The notes: a model not told the origin generated them from the sequence alone. 64,000 nt of DNA from Paraburkholderia sp. BCC1886 (GCF_900996245.1 NZ_CAAJGK010000011.1:124001-188000); one strand, 5' to 3'; counted from the stretch's first letter, positions 7,862 to 17,793 are shown. Program-made: numbers and translations.

Positions 7862-8590
7862 CTAGCCGTTGATGAGGAGGCTGTCGATGCGTTCCTGACG
7901 CTCGGACGGGGAGTTGAGCGCGCTGACCACCCCGCGGCTGAAGTACGAGCCCGCGAGCTTGGTGAAGGTGTTGTCGGCGGCGTATTCCACCGAGCGCAAG
8001 GGAATGAAGGCAGGCGGGTGCTTGACCAGCTCGTCCAGACTCTTGATAACCGCCCGGTAGTGCTGGTGGCGGTTCTCGGGGTTACGTGCCACCATCGAGA
8101 TGAGCAGCTCGGTCACCTCGTGGTTCTGCCCCACGTTGGCGCCAGCGTGATAGCGCGCGGTATCCAGAATGCGCGCGGCTTCTGAATAACCGATGTACCA
8201 GGGCCAGTGGCCACCGGCGATGATCTCGTTGAACACGCGATAGACGAGCGTGTCCGCTTTCACGAGCATCGTGGTCGGGGTAATCGTCGCGCCCTTCTCG
8301 AAGAAGAACTCGTAGTACTCGTCGCCGTCGATGACGATATTCATCATCGAGGTCGGTTCGATGCGGATCATCGCGTTCACGAGCGACACCGCGAAGAAGC
8401 TGTCTTCCAGCACCATCGCGTAGATGCCGTAGACGTAGGTCTCGATACCGATCGAGGCGAGACCACGCTCAGCAAACCGCGCCGGCACGTAGAGCTTTAA
8501 CGGCTGCTGTGCAATCAGCTTCCCATCTGCTGTCTCCAGGATGGCGCCCTTGACCCGCTCAGGGTCTCGAATGAGTTTTGATGGATCCAT
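7862..8590 (-). CDS. Probable virion structural protein
   Basis: 242 aa, coupled in the protease/RNAP operon with 29 nt to the protease start. Mixed alpha/beta sequence with a Met/Ile-rich central strand region (MIRIEPTSMMNIVIDGDEYY) and helical C-terminus; no TM or signal. No family recognised. Position suggests a head or internal virion protein processed by, or packaged with, the neighbouring protease and polymerase. Confidence 0.5.
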   Translation of the reverse strand: MDPSKLIRDPERVKGAILETADGKLIAQQPLKLYVPARFAERGLASIGIETYVYGIYAMVLEDSFFAVSLVNAMIRIEPTSMMNIVIDGDEYYEFFFEKGATITPTTMLVKADTLVYRVFNEIIAGGHWPWYIGYSEAARILDTARYHAGANVGQNHEVTELLISMVARNPENRHQHYRAVIKSLDELVKHPPAFIPLRSVEYAADNTFTKLAGSYFSRGVVSALNSPSERQERIDSLLING

Positions 8591-8624
8591 AGCGGTGTCC
8601 TAGAGAAGCAGGGGAGGGTGAGGC

Positions 8625-10052
8625 TCAGTAGTGCTGGATGCGGAGCATCGACGCCACCCAGAAGGCGATGTAATCGACAATGCTCACCGTCGCGGCTTCG
8701 CGTACCGACAGAGTCGGATTCTCACGCTTGGCGCGATCGATCCCGCCGAGAATGCGTTCGGCATCGGTCTGGAAGTAGCGCGAGCGGCACACGAGCTTCA
8801 GGCAGAGGTTGTAGAGATCGTCCAGATCACCGAGCGTCACCAGCGCAAGCTGCTCATTGAAGAGTTTCACGATGAGGTCGCGGTTATGGTCGAACCCATC
8901 CGCGCCGTCGATGTGGTCGCTCAACTGCGCACGGAAGTGGTGGTTGAGCAGCTCCTTCGCCTTGTTGAAACGCTTGTTGGCTTCGGCCGTCTTGGTGATG
9001 CCCGTGTGGGTGTTCCAGCGCGTGGCCAACTGATCCTTCTTCGCCAGGATGGCGTCGAGGGACGTGGCGAGCGGCATCGTGAGCGCATTCGCGAAGAGCA
9101 TCTCGTTCGTGCCGCCGGCTTCCAGGAACTGGCGATACACCGGTTCATAGACGACCGTCTTCGCCCCGACGATGTCGCGCACCAGGATGCCCGAACGCAC
9201 CGAGCGCTCCACCTTATCCAGCGCCCGGCAGAGCGTGGCGCCCGCCTGATCCCGGAATTCAGCGAGCACGCCGCGGTAATTCGCGAGCGACATGTTCGTG
9301 CCTTCCATCGGCTTGCCTTCAAAGAGCTTGCGCGTGAAGAGGAACACGGCCAGCGCCACGTCCACCCCTTCCACCCGGTCACCGACCCATTCTGCAAAGT
9401 TACGGAATTTCGCGTCCGAGCCTTGCTGGAACATGCCCTTCCAGACACGGGAGAGGAAGCCATCGCCTTTGGCCGCGAGCCATTCCGCCACATCGCCATC
9501 GAGCGAACCGCTTCCCGAGCCGGCCAATTCAGCCAGCTCGCTCACCGTCATATCCGGCAACGCCAGCGACAACGAGGGGCTATCGAACGAGACACGCTCA
9601 AACTTGCGAATGGCGGCCTGCAGCGCGCCATTGTTCAGTGGCTTGGGTTCGCCCTGCACTTCGACTTCCATCCCGAGCAACGAGGACCGGGTCAGTTCAC
9701 CCAGTGAGTCCGACACACGCGAGTACAGGTCTTTCACAACCGGTGCGACCACGCCACGGGCTACCGCGATGTGATTCTTGACGGCATCGCACGCGGTGGC
9801 GACGATGTCATCGAGCACGACGTCGTGTTCTGCGCAGCCGAGGAACGGCTGCTGCTTGTTGGCCATGACGCCGATATTCACGACGAGCTGACCCACATTG
9901 CCTTGGGCCATGTCATAGAGACCGGAGTCCGAGCGGCTGGCGGCAACCAAGGCTTCGAGCGGGGTGCCCCCAACCGGATGCAGGGCGTAACCCGCAGCGT
10001 CCAGACGTTCGGTCAAGGGGAGCGAGCTCATCAGCTCTTTTTCATTCAACAT
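8625..10052 (-). CDS. Probable virion structural protein
   Basis: 475 aa, with GGAG nine bases before the ATG. It is largely alpha-helical. It contains a Gly/Ser-rich linker (ELAGSGSGSLDGDV, ~residues 178-191) that could be a domain boundary, and a hydrophobic C-terminus (IVDYIAFWVASMLRIQHY). It lies between a 242-aa protein and the RNAP beta gene, in the region that holds virion proteins near the virion RNAP genes in phiKZ. No family recognised. Confidence 0.5.
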   Translation of the reverse strand: MLNEKELMSSLPLTERLDAAGYALHPVGGTPLEALVAASRSDSGLYDMAQGNVGQLVVNIGVMANKQQPFLGCAEHDVVLDDIVATACDAVKNHIAVARGVVAPVVKDLYSRVSDSLGELTRSSLLGMEVEVQGEPKPLNNGALQAAIRKFERVSFDSPSLSLALPDMTVSELAELAGSGSGSLDGDVAEWLAAKGDGFLSRVWKGMFQQGSDAKFRNFAEWVGDRVEGVDVALAVFLFTRKLFEGKPMEGTNMSLANYRGVLAEFRDQAGATLCRALDKVERSVRSGILVRDIVGAKTVVYEPVYRQFLEAGGTNEMLFANALTMPLATSLDAILAKKDQLATRWNTHTGITKTAEANKRFNKAKELLNHHFRAQLSDHIDGADGFDHNRDLIVKLFNEQLALVTLGDLDDLYNLCLKLVCRSRYFQTDAERILGGIDRAKRENPTLSVREAATVSIVDYIAFWVASMLRIQHY

Positions 10053-10067
10053 GGTGGATCGCTCCGG

Positions 10068-10256
10068 TTACAGGTAGGGTTGCACGGCGGCCTGAAAATT
10101 GGCCTGTGCGAGCTGGTCAATCACGTCGCTCGTCAGCGCAGCGCCCGCAATCGAATCAGCGACGTCATTGCCGATGACGCCCTGAACGACTGTGCGCACG
10201 AGTTTCGTGGCATTCGCGAGCGTCACGAGCGTCTTTTCAGATTCTCTGTTTTTCAT
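10068..10256 (-). CDS. Small helical hypothetical protein
   Basis: 62 aa beginning MKNRESEKTLV, preceded by AGGAATCC. Predicted helical (LVTLANATKLVRTVVQGVIG). It sits between RNAP beta and the 475-aa gene. An earlier in-frame start would be Cys/Phe-rich and lacks a ribosome binding site. Confidence 0.5.
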   Translation of the reverse strand: MKNRESEKTLVTLANATKLVRTVVQGVIGNDVADSIAGAALTSDVIDQLAQANFQAAVQPYL

Positions 10257-10340
10257 GAGGATTCCTATCAGCAAAGCACGGAAGAGATAAACAAAACAGC
10301 AACAGATAGCGCACCCGAAAGGCACGCTATCTGTCAGAGG

Positions 10341-11459
10341 TCACGAGTTGTACAGAGCGACGGCCTTGGCAGCGATGACATCGAGCAAGGTGTTGGTCGT
10401 CGCGATGACTTCGGGAGAGGACACAATCCGGTCAGCCACGGACTTGGCACCAAAGACAGCATCAACCTTCAAACCGGATTCAGTCCGAAGGTCGCGTTCC
10501 ATCACGGCACCGAACACCGTTTTCAGCTGATTACCGAAGACGCCTTTGTCGCCGACACCCGCAGCCACATCCGTCGTCACGTAGAACTGGATGGCGGCGG
10601 TATCCGGTTGGAGCGGGTTACCCTCGACACGGAAGGCTTCATCCACGCTGCCGTTGTAGCCCCGTTTGCCCGCAGCTCGAGAGCGGCGGATCATGGCGAC
10701 ATCGGAGGCGGCAGCGAGTTTGCGCAGGGAATCGGACATGTCCTCCAGATCCCCGTGATAGAACACATCGATGCGTTCGATCTGCCCCTTGGTTTTGGCC
10801 TGGGGCGTTTGCGCACTGAGCACCCGCAGTGTGTCGAGCGACTCCTCATCAAAGAGGCGATTGCCCGCGGTCACGGCGTCTTCGATGACGCATAAAATAT
10901 CTTCCGCCCCCACGCGTTCGCCTGTTTTGCGCACCTTGTGGATTTCCTGATCGAAGTTCACGACGATGGTTCGCATCTTCGTGGTCTTCGTCGAGAGCAA
11001 CTCGGCCACCTCTTTCGAGATGGCGGAAGAGTCTTCCAGCGTCACCGTTGCTTCCATGAACACCGTCTTCACGGTGATCCCAGCCTTCCACACCACACCA
11101 CGGGGATTGAGCACATCGCGCTCGAAGAACCCTTCGTTGTAGCAAAGGAGTTCACCCGGCCTGAAGACCTGTCCGACCCGTACTGCCGGGTTGACCTGGT
11201 GCGGCACAATCAGACCGGCCGCGTTCCCGTAGCGTCGACCCAGTTCGATACCCTGGATCTGACCATCGTCGTACTGCACCTGCATGCCTTCTGGCGTCAC
11301 CGAAATCACCTTCCCAGGCTTCTTCGCGGTGAGGGCAAATAGATCACTCGTGCGATGCGCAATGACCTGCTCGTAACCGGTACGCAGCGACGCCTGGCGA
11401 TAGCCCTTGCAGGCGATGCCGTGCGACTGCTGGATCCCGATAAAGTTGACCCGTTTTGG
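10341..11459 (-). CDS. RNA polymerase beta subunit, exon 2 (C-terminal part)
   Basis: Exon 2 begins with CCA AAA CGG (Pro-Lys-Arg), giving PKRVNFIGIQQSHGIACKGY, the counterpart of NRALMGANMQRQAVP in bacterial beta. It encodes 372 aa. Other beta landmarks follow in order: TLEDSSAISKEV (cf. NFEDSILVSERV), GVGDKGVFGNQ (cf. GDKMAGRHGNKG) and DAVFGAKSVADRI (cf. the VLNPLGVPSRM region). The reading frame upstream of 11459 belongs to the intron, so the ATG at 11525 is not a real start. The protein ends soon after the VADRI motif and lacks the beta C-terminal clamp segment. Confidence 0.85.
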   Translation of the reverse strand, partial: PKRVNFIGIQQSHGIACKGYRQASLRTGYEQVIAHRTSDLFALTAKKPGKVISVTPEGMQVQYDDGQIQGIELGRRYGNAAGLIVPHQVNPAVRVGQVFRPGELLCYNEGFFERDVLNPRGVVWKAGITVKTVFMEATVTLEDSSAISKEVAELLSTKTTKMRTIVVNFDQEIHKVRKTGERVGAEDILCVIEDAVTAGNRLFDEESLDTLRVLSAQTPQAKTKGQIERIDVFYHGDLEDMSDSLRKLAAASDVAMIRRSRAAGKRGYNGSVDEAFRVEGNPLQPDTAAIQFYVTTDVAAGVGDKGVFGNQLKTVFGAVMERDLRTESGLKVDAVFGAKSVADRIVSSPEVIATTNTLLDVIAAKAVALYNS

Positions 11460-12841
11460 CTTTATGTCCACTCCGTTCGCGACACGGAGCCGGTGTGCTA
11501 TGACACCCGCCATTGGCTTTCCCAATGGAGCAGACTATATCTTCCTCCCAGAGGGAGGGTTCCCATTTCCCAGTCGCTTGACCGGTACACCGTGATAAGC
11601 GGTTAGTCGTTGAACGTTTCTCCCTTTCGGGAGCTTCGCTGCGGATTGCCCAATCCTCACCTTTGTTACCGTACCTGAGTGATTAGTTCAGCCACGACGC
11701 CATTACTGCCGTCGCTTGGTAAGTGAGGCTCTAAGGGGGTCCCCGTCAGTAAGAGAACATTCAGTCACTCATTGCTGAGTAACCGGACCCTGCTTGTTGC
11801 TTGAACGATCGTTGTAATACTTGAACTTTAGTCCGTCTGGGAAAACCGTCTTCCCTTCGCTTTTGAGCCGATAGGTGAGTGCAGTGGGACGTATGCCGAG
11901 GGCCTTGGCACAATCAATCGCGGACAGGAAGATTTGCTCCTCTCCGGATGACTGATTTGTCACCAGGACCACGCGTTTCCCACTGAAGATCTCGTGCTCG
12001 TAATAGGGGTTCTGCACGTCTCGCCACGGCGTCTTATCCTCACGCCATTTCAATTGATGCATACCACTGACCACGGGTTGATTGGGCGCTGTCAACCACT
12101 GTTGTACGGTCGGTAGAGCCACGTCGAGATAACCCGCAAGCTGAGTAAGGGAGTCAAACCCCCGCACCTCGCCCGTCATGACGTTACGAGCATCCACTGG
12201 TCTCGTTCTCCCATACCACGTGAGGAGATCGCCAACTGAGACCGGCCATTCACTACCTGCCGCAGCGAGTCGATACTGCTTTCGTTCGGGGTACACCCGA
12301 CACGAGTCAGCTTTGACTCTCCACGCTATCGCATCCTTCGAAATGCCGAGCGATCTGGCGCATTCGATCAGACTTGCGTATTCGTCAACTTGTCCAGAGT
12401 CGACATCACGAACCTGAATGGGTAGACACTTTCGCGTCAGCCCCAGTCTCCCCGCGTGCTCCGCGTTCTCCTGGTACGTTACCCATTCTAGGTTGTCGAG
12501 AGAGTCATTCTCCTTATTCCCGTCGATGTGGTTCACCACTAGATCTTTGACATCCTTCCCAGGATGTTTGAAGACGCAAGCAAGTAAGCGATGGCGACCG
12601 ATAAGTGCCGTCGTCCCGGCATCGGAGGTCATCGAAAGGTTGTAGTAACCATTCGCTCCTCGCCAGCCAACGACTTCCTCAAACAGCGGGTGACTAATCA
12701 CCGACCCAGTCTTATCGATCAAGTATTGCGAATATCCCGGTATCTTGAAGAAACCCGAGAGGTGACTAAGTTCTGGCATTACAGTCTCCTATCCTTTACA
12801 TACGATAGGAGGGTTAACTTCGTTTCAATACAAAAGCGTTA
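11460..12841 (-). other. Group I intron in the RNA polymerase beta gene
   Basis: 1382 nt. The 5' exon ends in U (GAUGAU) and the intron ends in G (AUAAAG), as group I introns require. P1: exon GGGAUGAU pairs with guide GUUAACCC (12811-12818) with a U-G pair at the splice site and one A-A mismatch. P2: UCCUAUC/GAUAGGA (12787-12793 and 12804-12810). A GAAA-capped hairpin CUCCC-GAAA-GGGAG lies at 11620-11633. P7: GACUA (11604-11608) with UAGUC (11533-11537) inside the conserved AAGAUAUAGUC. P8-like CCUCCC/GGGAGG and P9 CCAUUGG/CCAAUGG lie on either side. The ~310 nt between the endonuclease stop and exon 2 are entirely intron core. Confidence 0.9.
11769..12779 (-). CDS. HNH homing endonuclease (intron-encoded, NUMOD-type)
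   Basis: 336 aa. The N-terminus resembles NUMOD4 (FKIPGYSQYLIDKTGSVIS), followed by an HNH_3-type nuclease: RHRLLA with His63, VVNHIDGNKENDSLDNLEWV with Asn83/His84, and the Asn/Glu-Trp end. Three NUMOD/helix-turn-helix-like repeats follow: ECARSLGISKDAIAWRV, TQLAGYLDVALPTVQQWL and IDCAKALGIRPTALTYRL, probably for DNA recognition of an intronless beta gene. It lies between P2 and the 3' core of the intron. Its Shine-Dalgarno AGGAG overlaps the 3' strand of P2, so folding of the intron should reduce its translation. Confidence 0.9.
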   Translation of the reverse strand: MPELSHLSGFFKIPGYSQYLIDKTGSVISHPLFEEVVGWRGANGYYNLSMTSDAGTTALIGRHRLLACVFKHPGKDVKDLVVNHIDGNKENDSLDNLEWVTYQENAEHAGRLGLTRKCLPIQVRDVDSGQVDEYASLIECARSLGISKDAIAWRVKADSCRVYPERKQYRLAAAGSEWPVSVGDLLTWYGRTRPVDARNVMTGEVRGFDSLTQLAGYLDVALPTVQQWLTAPNQPVVSGMHQLKWREDKTPWRDVQNPYYEHEIFSGKRVVLVTNQSSGEEQIFLSAIDCAKALGIRPTALTYRLKSEGKTVFPDGLKFKYYNDRSSNKQGPVTQQ

Positions 12842-15800
12842 ATCATCCCGATCCGCCGCCGGCGAGAGCAGTGCCGAGGTTGAGAGCAAGGCGGTCACCC
12901 CGGACGTCTTCAGGTCGTAGCGGCGCGAGAGACCGCGCAGCGACGTGAACTGGGGATCCGCACTCGTGTAGGTGTTGATCGCCACATCGGACGAGTCGAC
13001 CGTCGACTCAGAGATGGTGCCCATGTCGTTCTCATGGTAGACACGGGTCTGCTTGGTCATACTGCGCGAGCCACGACCGCCGACACCGGAATAGGTGACC
13101 GCTTCCATCTCCTTCAGGTTCTGGATCGGGTTGATATCCGACACCTGAATCTTTGCCGGATCCTGGGTGACGTTCTTCCACACCTGGAACGGGTTCAGAT
13201 CGATGGGCACGCGCGATTTGCCCGGCCGACCGTTGTGCACCCGGATAGAGCGCACGATCTCTGAATAGACCGCACCGGACATCCGCTCGTAGCCCTTGAT
13301 CCGCATCCAGCGCGAATCGAGTTCATCGGGATGGGTATCCGTCAGGAGCATCTCGCAGGCTTTGAGCAGCAGGCTCTGATAATCGGTCGGCTCCTTCATG
13401 TCGATCAAGAGCTCCCGCGTGATCGGATCCACGAAGAGCTGGTACTGCAGATCCAGTTCCCGCAGATACCGTTGCGAGGCACCGCCCGACTCCAGCACAT
13501 TCAGATACACGCCGCGCTTGTTGAACTCATGCAAGTTGTAGGTCCGGATGCTGCGGTGATACTCATTGAAGCCCGCCAGCACGAGGGACGCGTACATCTT
13601 GTCTTTCGGCAGCACGAGCGTCTCATCGGCGAACACAAGGCTGTACTCGTTGGGCTGCAGGTTCACCCGCTGACCTGCTGGCACGCGCCGGGGCTCGACA
13701 CCCAGGAACTTCATCAGGCGATCCAGTCCCATCTCGTAGGCCAGCACGATCCCCAGGGGAATTGTCCGACCCAGCACCGATACTTCCGCAAAGTCCACCG
13801 GCGACTTGCTCGGATCGAGCCCCAGCATCTCTTCGATGGAGGGCAGGTCGAGAGGGCGATGACGCTCACCCTTGTCGTACTGATAGAGCGCCCCCTGACG
13901 ATCCATGATGAGAAACGCATTGGGCTTTCGGAGGGACTTCCCGCAGACCACGATCCCGTCGCGCTCGATCATCGCGAGCGTGTCTTTCCCGTAGAGGGCT
14001 TCGCGCTTCGTGTGGTCGAAACTCCAGTCAAAGCCACCCAGCTGGAAACCCCGAAATGCCATGGCCAGCGTGCTATATAGGCGCGGTGCGGTGAAGAGGT
14101 TGTCGAACACCGCGGCGGTTTGCAGGTGCTGGACAATGGGGTTGCTCTTGTCCAGTCCGATGGCCGTGATGTTGTTCACGAGCCAGGTGCCGGAGTCGTT
14201 GACGCGTTTGGTCGAGCGTGAAACGAACACCTTGCCGTAGTAGCTGGTCAGTGCCACGCGGTCCGGGGCGATCTTGCGAATAGGCAAATCCCCCCGCTGC
14301 TTCCGTACCCGGTACTTCACGCCATTGCTCGTGAAGGTCCCGTCTTCTGACAACACCGGCAAGCGGAACCGGAACGTCGACGAGGCGCCATCTACCGGCG
14401 TCACGCGTGCCGTGTAGACGTTGTAGGTTCCCATGACGTCATCGACTTCCTGCACGTCGTAGTCCGTCACGCAAAGTCCCGCCTGCTGCAGGTTCAGCAC
14501 CATGCCCGCAATGTCTTTCTGCATCACGTGCTTGATGTAGTGCGAGTCAAACACATGCAGCGAGGACTTCAACATCGACTTGTCGGTCACCGTCTTGATG
14601 TCCGGAATCTCGGGAGAGGCCGGAATCGCGATTGCCTCTGCCGGGATTTTCACGAAGTCGGCCAGTGTCGACTTGCCGTCAGGGGCCACAATCTTCTTGT
14701 ACGCTTCCGAGAGCGCCTGATACCGACGGTGTTCCCCCGCTGTGAGCATGCCTTGCTCAGCGAGGCGGTCACAGATTTTCATGACCGCACCATCCGGGGT
14801 GAGCGTACCCGGTGACTCGAGGGGCCGCTGCATCGAGGCATCGTCTTCATCCGCATGGCTGATGTTGGCGATGTACTCGAGCTGGTCGAGATCGTGATCC
14901 ATCTGCTTCTCGACTTCCAGATCCGGCTTGATGTCGATGCCGCGCTCGGCCGGCTCGATGGCCTGATGCTGAATAACGTGCGCCACCTTGGCCGCGGCCT
15001 GTCGGTTCTGGTCGAGTTCCTCGTTGATGTCGGCATCCACCTGCTTCGGTGTGACGCCCAGTCCGTTGGGCACTTCGAATGGCTGCGAAACTTGCTTGAC
15101 CGCGACGCCCGTCAGGGGATCGATGACGTCGACGACATTGCTCGGCTCATCTGGCGTCAGATCGCTCGGCGCGGATTCCGAGTCGCTTTGTGCCATCACT
15201 TCGGGCGCCGCGGTGGTGCGCGCCTCCATGAGGGACATCAGCATCTTCAGGAAGTAGCGCTGCAGCCGTTGCGGGGCGAGACCATGTTGATTCGCATCGG
15301 GGTCCGCTGCCAGTTCGGCTTCCGTCGCGACACGCCAGTCGTTGACGGTGCCAAGGTTCATGACAAACCAGCGGCCGCTTTCCTCGAACAGAAGATTGAT
15401 GCGCGACAGACGCTTGTCGTCGACGTGCGAGAGCATCGACGTCTTCCGGTTCTCCCCCAGCCACTTCCAGATCTCCAGGATCATCAGTGACTCGTGCGAA
15501 TTGAACCGCTTGATGAGGCGCTGGTTCATGCCGCTGGCCGTCCCCAGATTCAGGTCAGCCAGACAGGGCAGGATCCGGGGCAGCGTAATCGGGATGAACT
15601 GATGACGGTTCGATGTCTGGGCAATCTCACCCGCCACCGACCACATCGTTTCCGCGATGTTGTGCCACTGGCTGTACGCGGTGTAGAGCGAACGCGGATA
15701 ACGGAACAGCCCCCAGAGGAAGGCGTAGTTGAACACGGCGAGCGTATTCTCGTCGCGCGTACCGACATCGAAGTTCAAGAGCTTCTTGTAACGACGATTG

Positions 15801-16087
15801 CGCTGGAACCACTTGGACGACAGCAGCTGCGTGGACGTCGGAATCGGACGGGGGTGACCCAGTTGGGCGCGCTGCTCGAAGACATGCTGCACGACGATGG
15901 GCTTGGTGACCCCGCGGAATTCCAGCTGGTTGGAATCGGGACCCTGATCGAGCGGGCTCGTGCCCATGAAGTGAAACAGACTGCGCTTGGGCAGATGCAG
16001 CTGCTCCACCAGCGGCATCGGGGGCGAGATCAGTTGGGACGTGCGCCGGATGCCGTAGTGCTGGTAAAAATATTCGTACAGAAACAT
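12842..16087 (-). CDS. RNA polymerase beta subunit, exon 1 (N-terminal part)
   Basis: 1082 codons from ATG to the splice site. Beta-like features include VLSEDGTFTSNGVKYRVRKQ (cf. MTDNGTFVINGTERVIVSQ) and DINPIQNLKEMEAVTYSGVG (cf. [20 protein letters not shown]), followed by the region matching [20 protein letters not shown], and the end ALLSPAADRDD. Residues ~290-440 are acidic and low in complexity, probably a linker. After splicing the product is 1454 aa and spans most of beta. As I recall, phiKZ splits virion beta into gp178 and gp149, so an uninterrupted polypeptide differs from that. The start lies 6 nt after the beta' N-terminal gene stop. Confidence 0.85.
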
Positions 16088-16092
16088 TGTCG

Positions 16093-17715
16093 TTAGTCCC
16101 CAGTCAGGTTGTGCAGCACCAGCTCGACTGTGGAGACCGCCACACTCGCCAGTGCCCGGCCGTCGGTGCCTACGTAGGCTCGCCGACTACCGAGGAAGTC
16201 ATCCAGCTCCGCGATCGACTCGTCGGTGTAGGTGACGTTGGCCGAAGCCGTATCGCCGTCGAAGTCCGCCCCCATGCGACCCAGGCGTGCGCTGTGCGGC
16301 ACGAGCGAGTTGATGAAGGCGCCTCCCGTGATGGGAAATTCGTAGGCGGTGTAGTCCTCGCCGATCGGTCGCCAGTCCGGCCCCAACTCTTCACGGGCTT
16401 CCGCACGGATCGTGGTCTTCACGTATGCCTTGCTGGGCACGATCGAACCGATCCCGGTGATGGGATAGCGGGTGATGAACAGGGGTAGACCGGTCAGGTG
16501 GCGATATGTCGAGGCGTACAGCAGCTCGCAGAACGTAAGCGGGGTGACGTACTTCTTGTCAAAGCCATCGGGCAATTCATCGAGCCCACTGAAGAGCCGG
16601 AAGCTGTGATCGGGTCCCTTGTAGATGAGTCCCAGATATTTCCCGTCGATCTCGATCGGCTTGTGGCGCATGTCCTCTTCGCCAAAGGCCGTGATGATCT
16701 TCTCGACGCCCTCGGTCGTCATCCAGCGATCGTAGTAATCCGGCTTGAGCATCGTGGGCTCTTGCATCAAGGTCTTTTTGTTCACGAGCCGCGCGGGAGC
16801 AGTCGCGCCAAGAAAGACTCTTTGCAGGAAGCCATTGCGGATCTGATAGGTCGCCACCGGCCGCGCAGCCTTGAGCATCTGATAGAGCCCAATGACCGTG
16901 TTGTTGTAGCCGGGGTTGCCCTTTGCACCCAGATAGGCGGTGGACGTATCCATCGCCGTGATCACGTTCCGTGTGCCGTCAAATACCCGGCGGCTTGCCC
17001 ACTTGCCGAGCAGCAACTTCTTCTTGCCCTCGATCATTGATTCGAGCAGGTCATAGAGCTGGCAGAAGGTGTTCTGCAAACTGAATCGCACCGTGTTGAT
17101 GATCTCGGGGTTTGCGCGCAGCACGTTCTCGGTGATCGCATTCGACTTTGCGAGCAGCGTGCGATAGATCGTATTGATCTCGTCTTCACGAATCCGGCCA
17201 TCCGGACCAATTTCCAGATCGCGCATGCCGGCTGGCATCACAACGATCTTGGAGGTCATCGCCTTGTCCCGGTACTTCTCGATCAGCTTGATGTTCTGCT
17301 CGCGCTGATCGCTCTTCGTCTGGGCAAAGACGAGGTTCTTCCAGTTCGCAACGAAGAAGGCAAAGCCCGTCTGGCCGTTGATCGCATCACTGCGCTCAAA
17401 GTCGCGTAGCTCGGGGTTCCAGACAGCACGTTCCTGACCCGAAATGATCTCGCCGTAGAGGCGCTTGAGACTCACGAGCGCCCGGTACACCACCGGGTGA
17501 AAGATCGGCACCTTGATGTCGATGTAGGAGAAACGCGACGAGCGTTTCTCGTCTCCCACCTTCCCAAAGATGCTCACGGAGAACAACCCATCGTCGTGAA
17601 AGGACTGCGAGTTGCCGTCGAAGAAGTCCAGCGAACGCACAGGGCGCAATCCGGCTAACCTGGCAGGCGTGAGTTCGAGCAGAGAGATGTTGAAGGGAAT
17701 CGCCGAGCGAATCAT
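16093..17715 (-). CDS. RNA polymerase beta' subunit, N-terminal part (phiKZ gp180-like)
   Basis: 540 aa from MIRSAIPFNI; a TTG further upstream is less likely. It contains the switch region LLGKWASRRVFDGTRNVI (cf. LLGKRVDYSGRSVI) and the catalytic metal-binding loop RMGADFDGDTA with all three Asp (~484, 486, 488). The usual Asn before ADFDGD is Gly here. The protein stops 52 residues after the loop, so the C-terminal half of beta' must be encoded elsewhere, as in phiKZ where beta' is split. Together with beta, and next to a giant tail lysin gene, this most resembles the virion-packaged RNA polymerase. The non-virion enzyme cannot be excluded. Confidence 0.85.
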   Translation of the reverse strand: MIRSAIPFNISLLELTPARLAGLRPVRSLDFFDGNSQSFHDDGLFSVSIFGKVGDEKRSSRFSYIDIKVPIFHPVVYRALVSLKRLYGEIISGQERAVWNPELRDFERSDAINGQTGFAFFVANWKNLVFAQTKSDQREQNIKLIEKYRDKAMTSKIVVMPAGMRDLEIGPDGRIREDEINTIYRTLLAKSNAITENVLRANPEIINTVRFSLQNTFCQLYDLLESMIEGKKKLLLGKWASRRVFDGTRNVITAMDTSTAYLGAKGNPGYNNTVIGLYQMLKAARPVATYQIRNGFLQRVFLGATAPARLVNKKTLMQEPTMLKPDYYDRWMTTEGVEKIITAFGEEDMRHKPIEIDGKYLGLIYKGPDHSFRLFSGLDELPDGFDKKYVTPLTFCELLYASTYRHLTGLPLFITRYPITGIGSIVPSKAYVKTTIRAEAREELGPDWRPIGEDYTAYEFPITGGAFINSLVPHSARLGRMGADFDGDTASANVTYTDESIAELDDFLGSRRAYVGTDGRALASVAVSTVELVLHNLTGD

Positions 17716-17741
17716 GGCTTGTCTGCCTAAAAACAAAAATC

Positions 17742-17745
17742 TATG
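17742..17745 (+). promoter_or_regulatory. Candidate TATG late promoter
   Basis: TATGAGGAG preceded by the A/T-rich AAACAAAAATC, 52 nt before the chosen start of the 2365-aa tail protein and between divergent genes. phiKZ late promoters carry TATG at the start site. An ATG within this motif would be at the very 5' end of the RNA, which favours the downstream start. Confidence 0.3.
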
Positions 17746-17793
17746 AGGAGCCGTGATCTGGACACGGCCTGCGCTTTAAATGGAGCCGTCGCA

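Noticed and set aside
11460-11525. ATG at 11525 as start of a separate RNAP beta C-terminal gene
   Set aside because: The residues it would add (MGKPMAGVIAHRLRV) lie in the intron's P9 region and have no beta match; homology begins exactly at the exon junction at 11459.
14855-15490. Long frames opposite the RNAP beta gene and other large genes
   Set aside because: They are Arg/His/Val-rich antisense frames expected in GC-rich DNA, without ribosome sites or recognizable domains.
17743-17793. ATG at 17743 as start of the giant tail protein
   Set aside because: It lies in the TATG promoter-like motif with no ribosome site; MAKKKRL at 17794 has GGAG upstream and a normal N-terminus.
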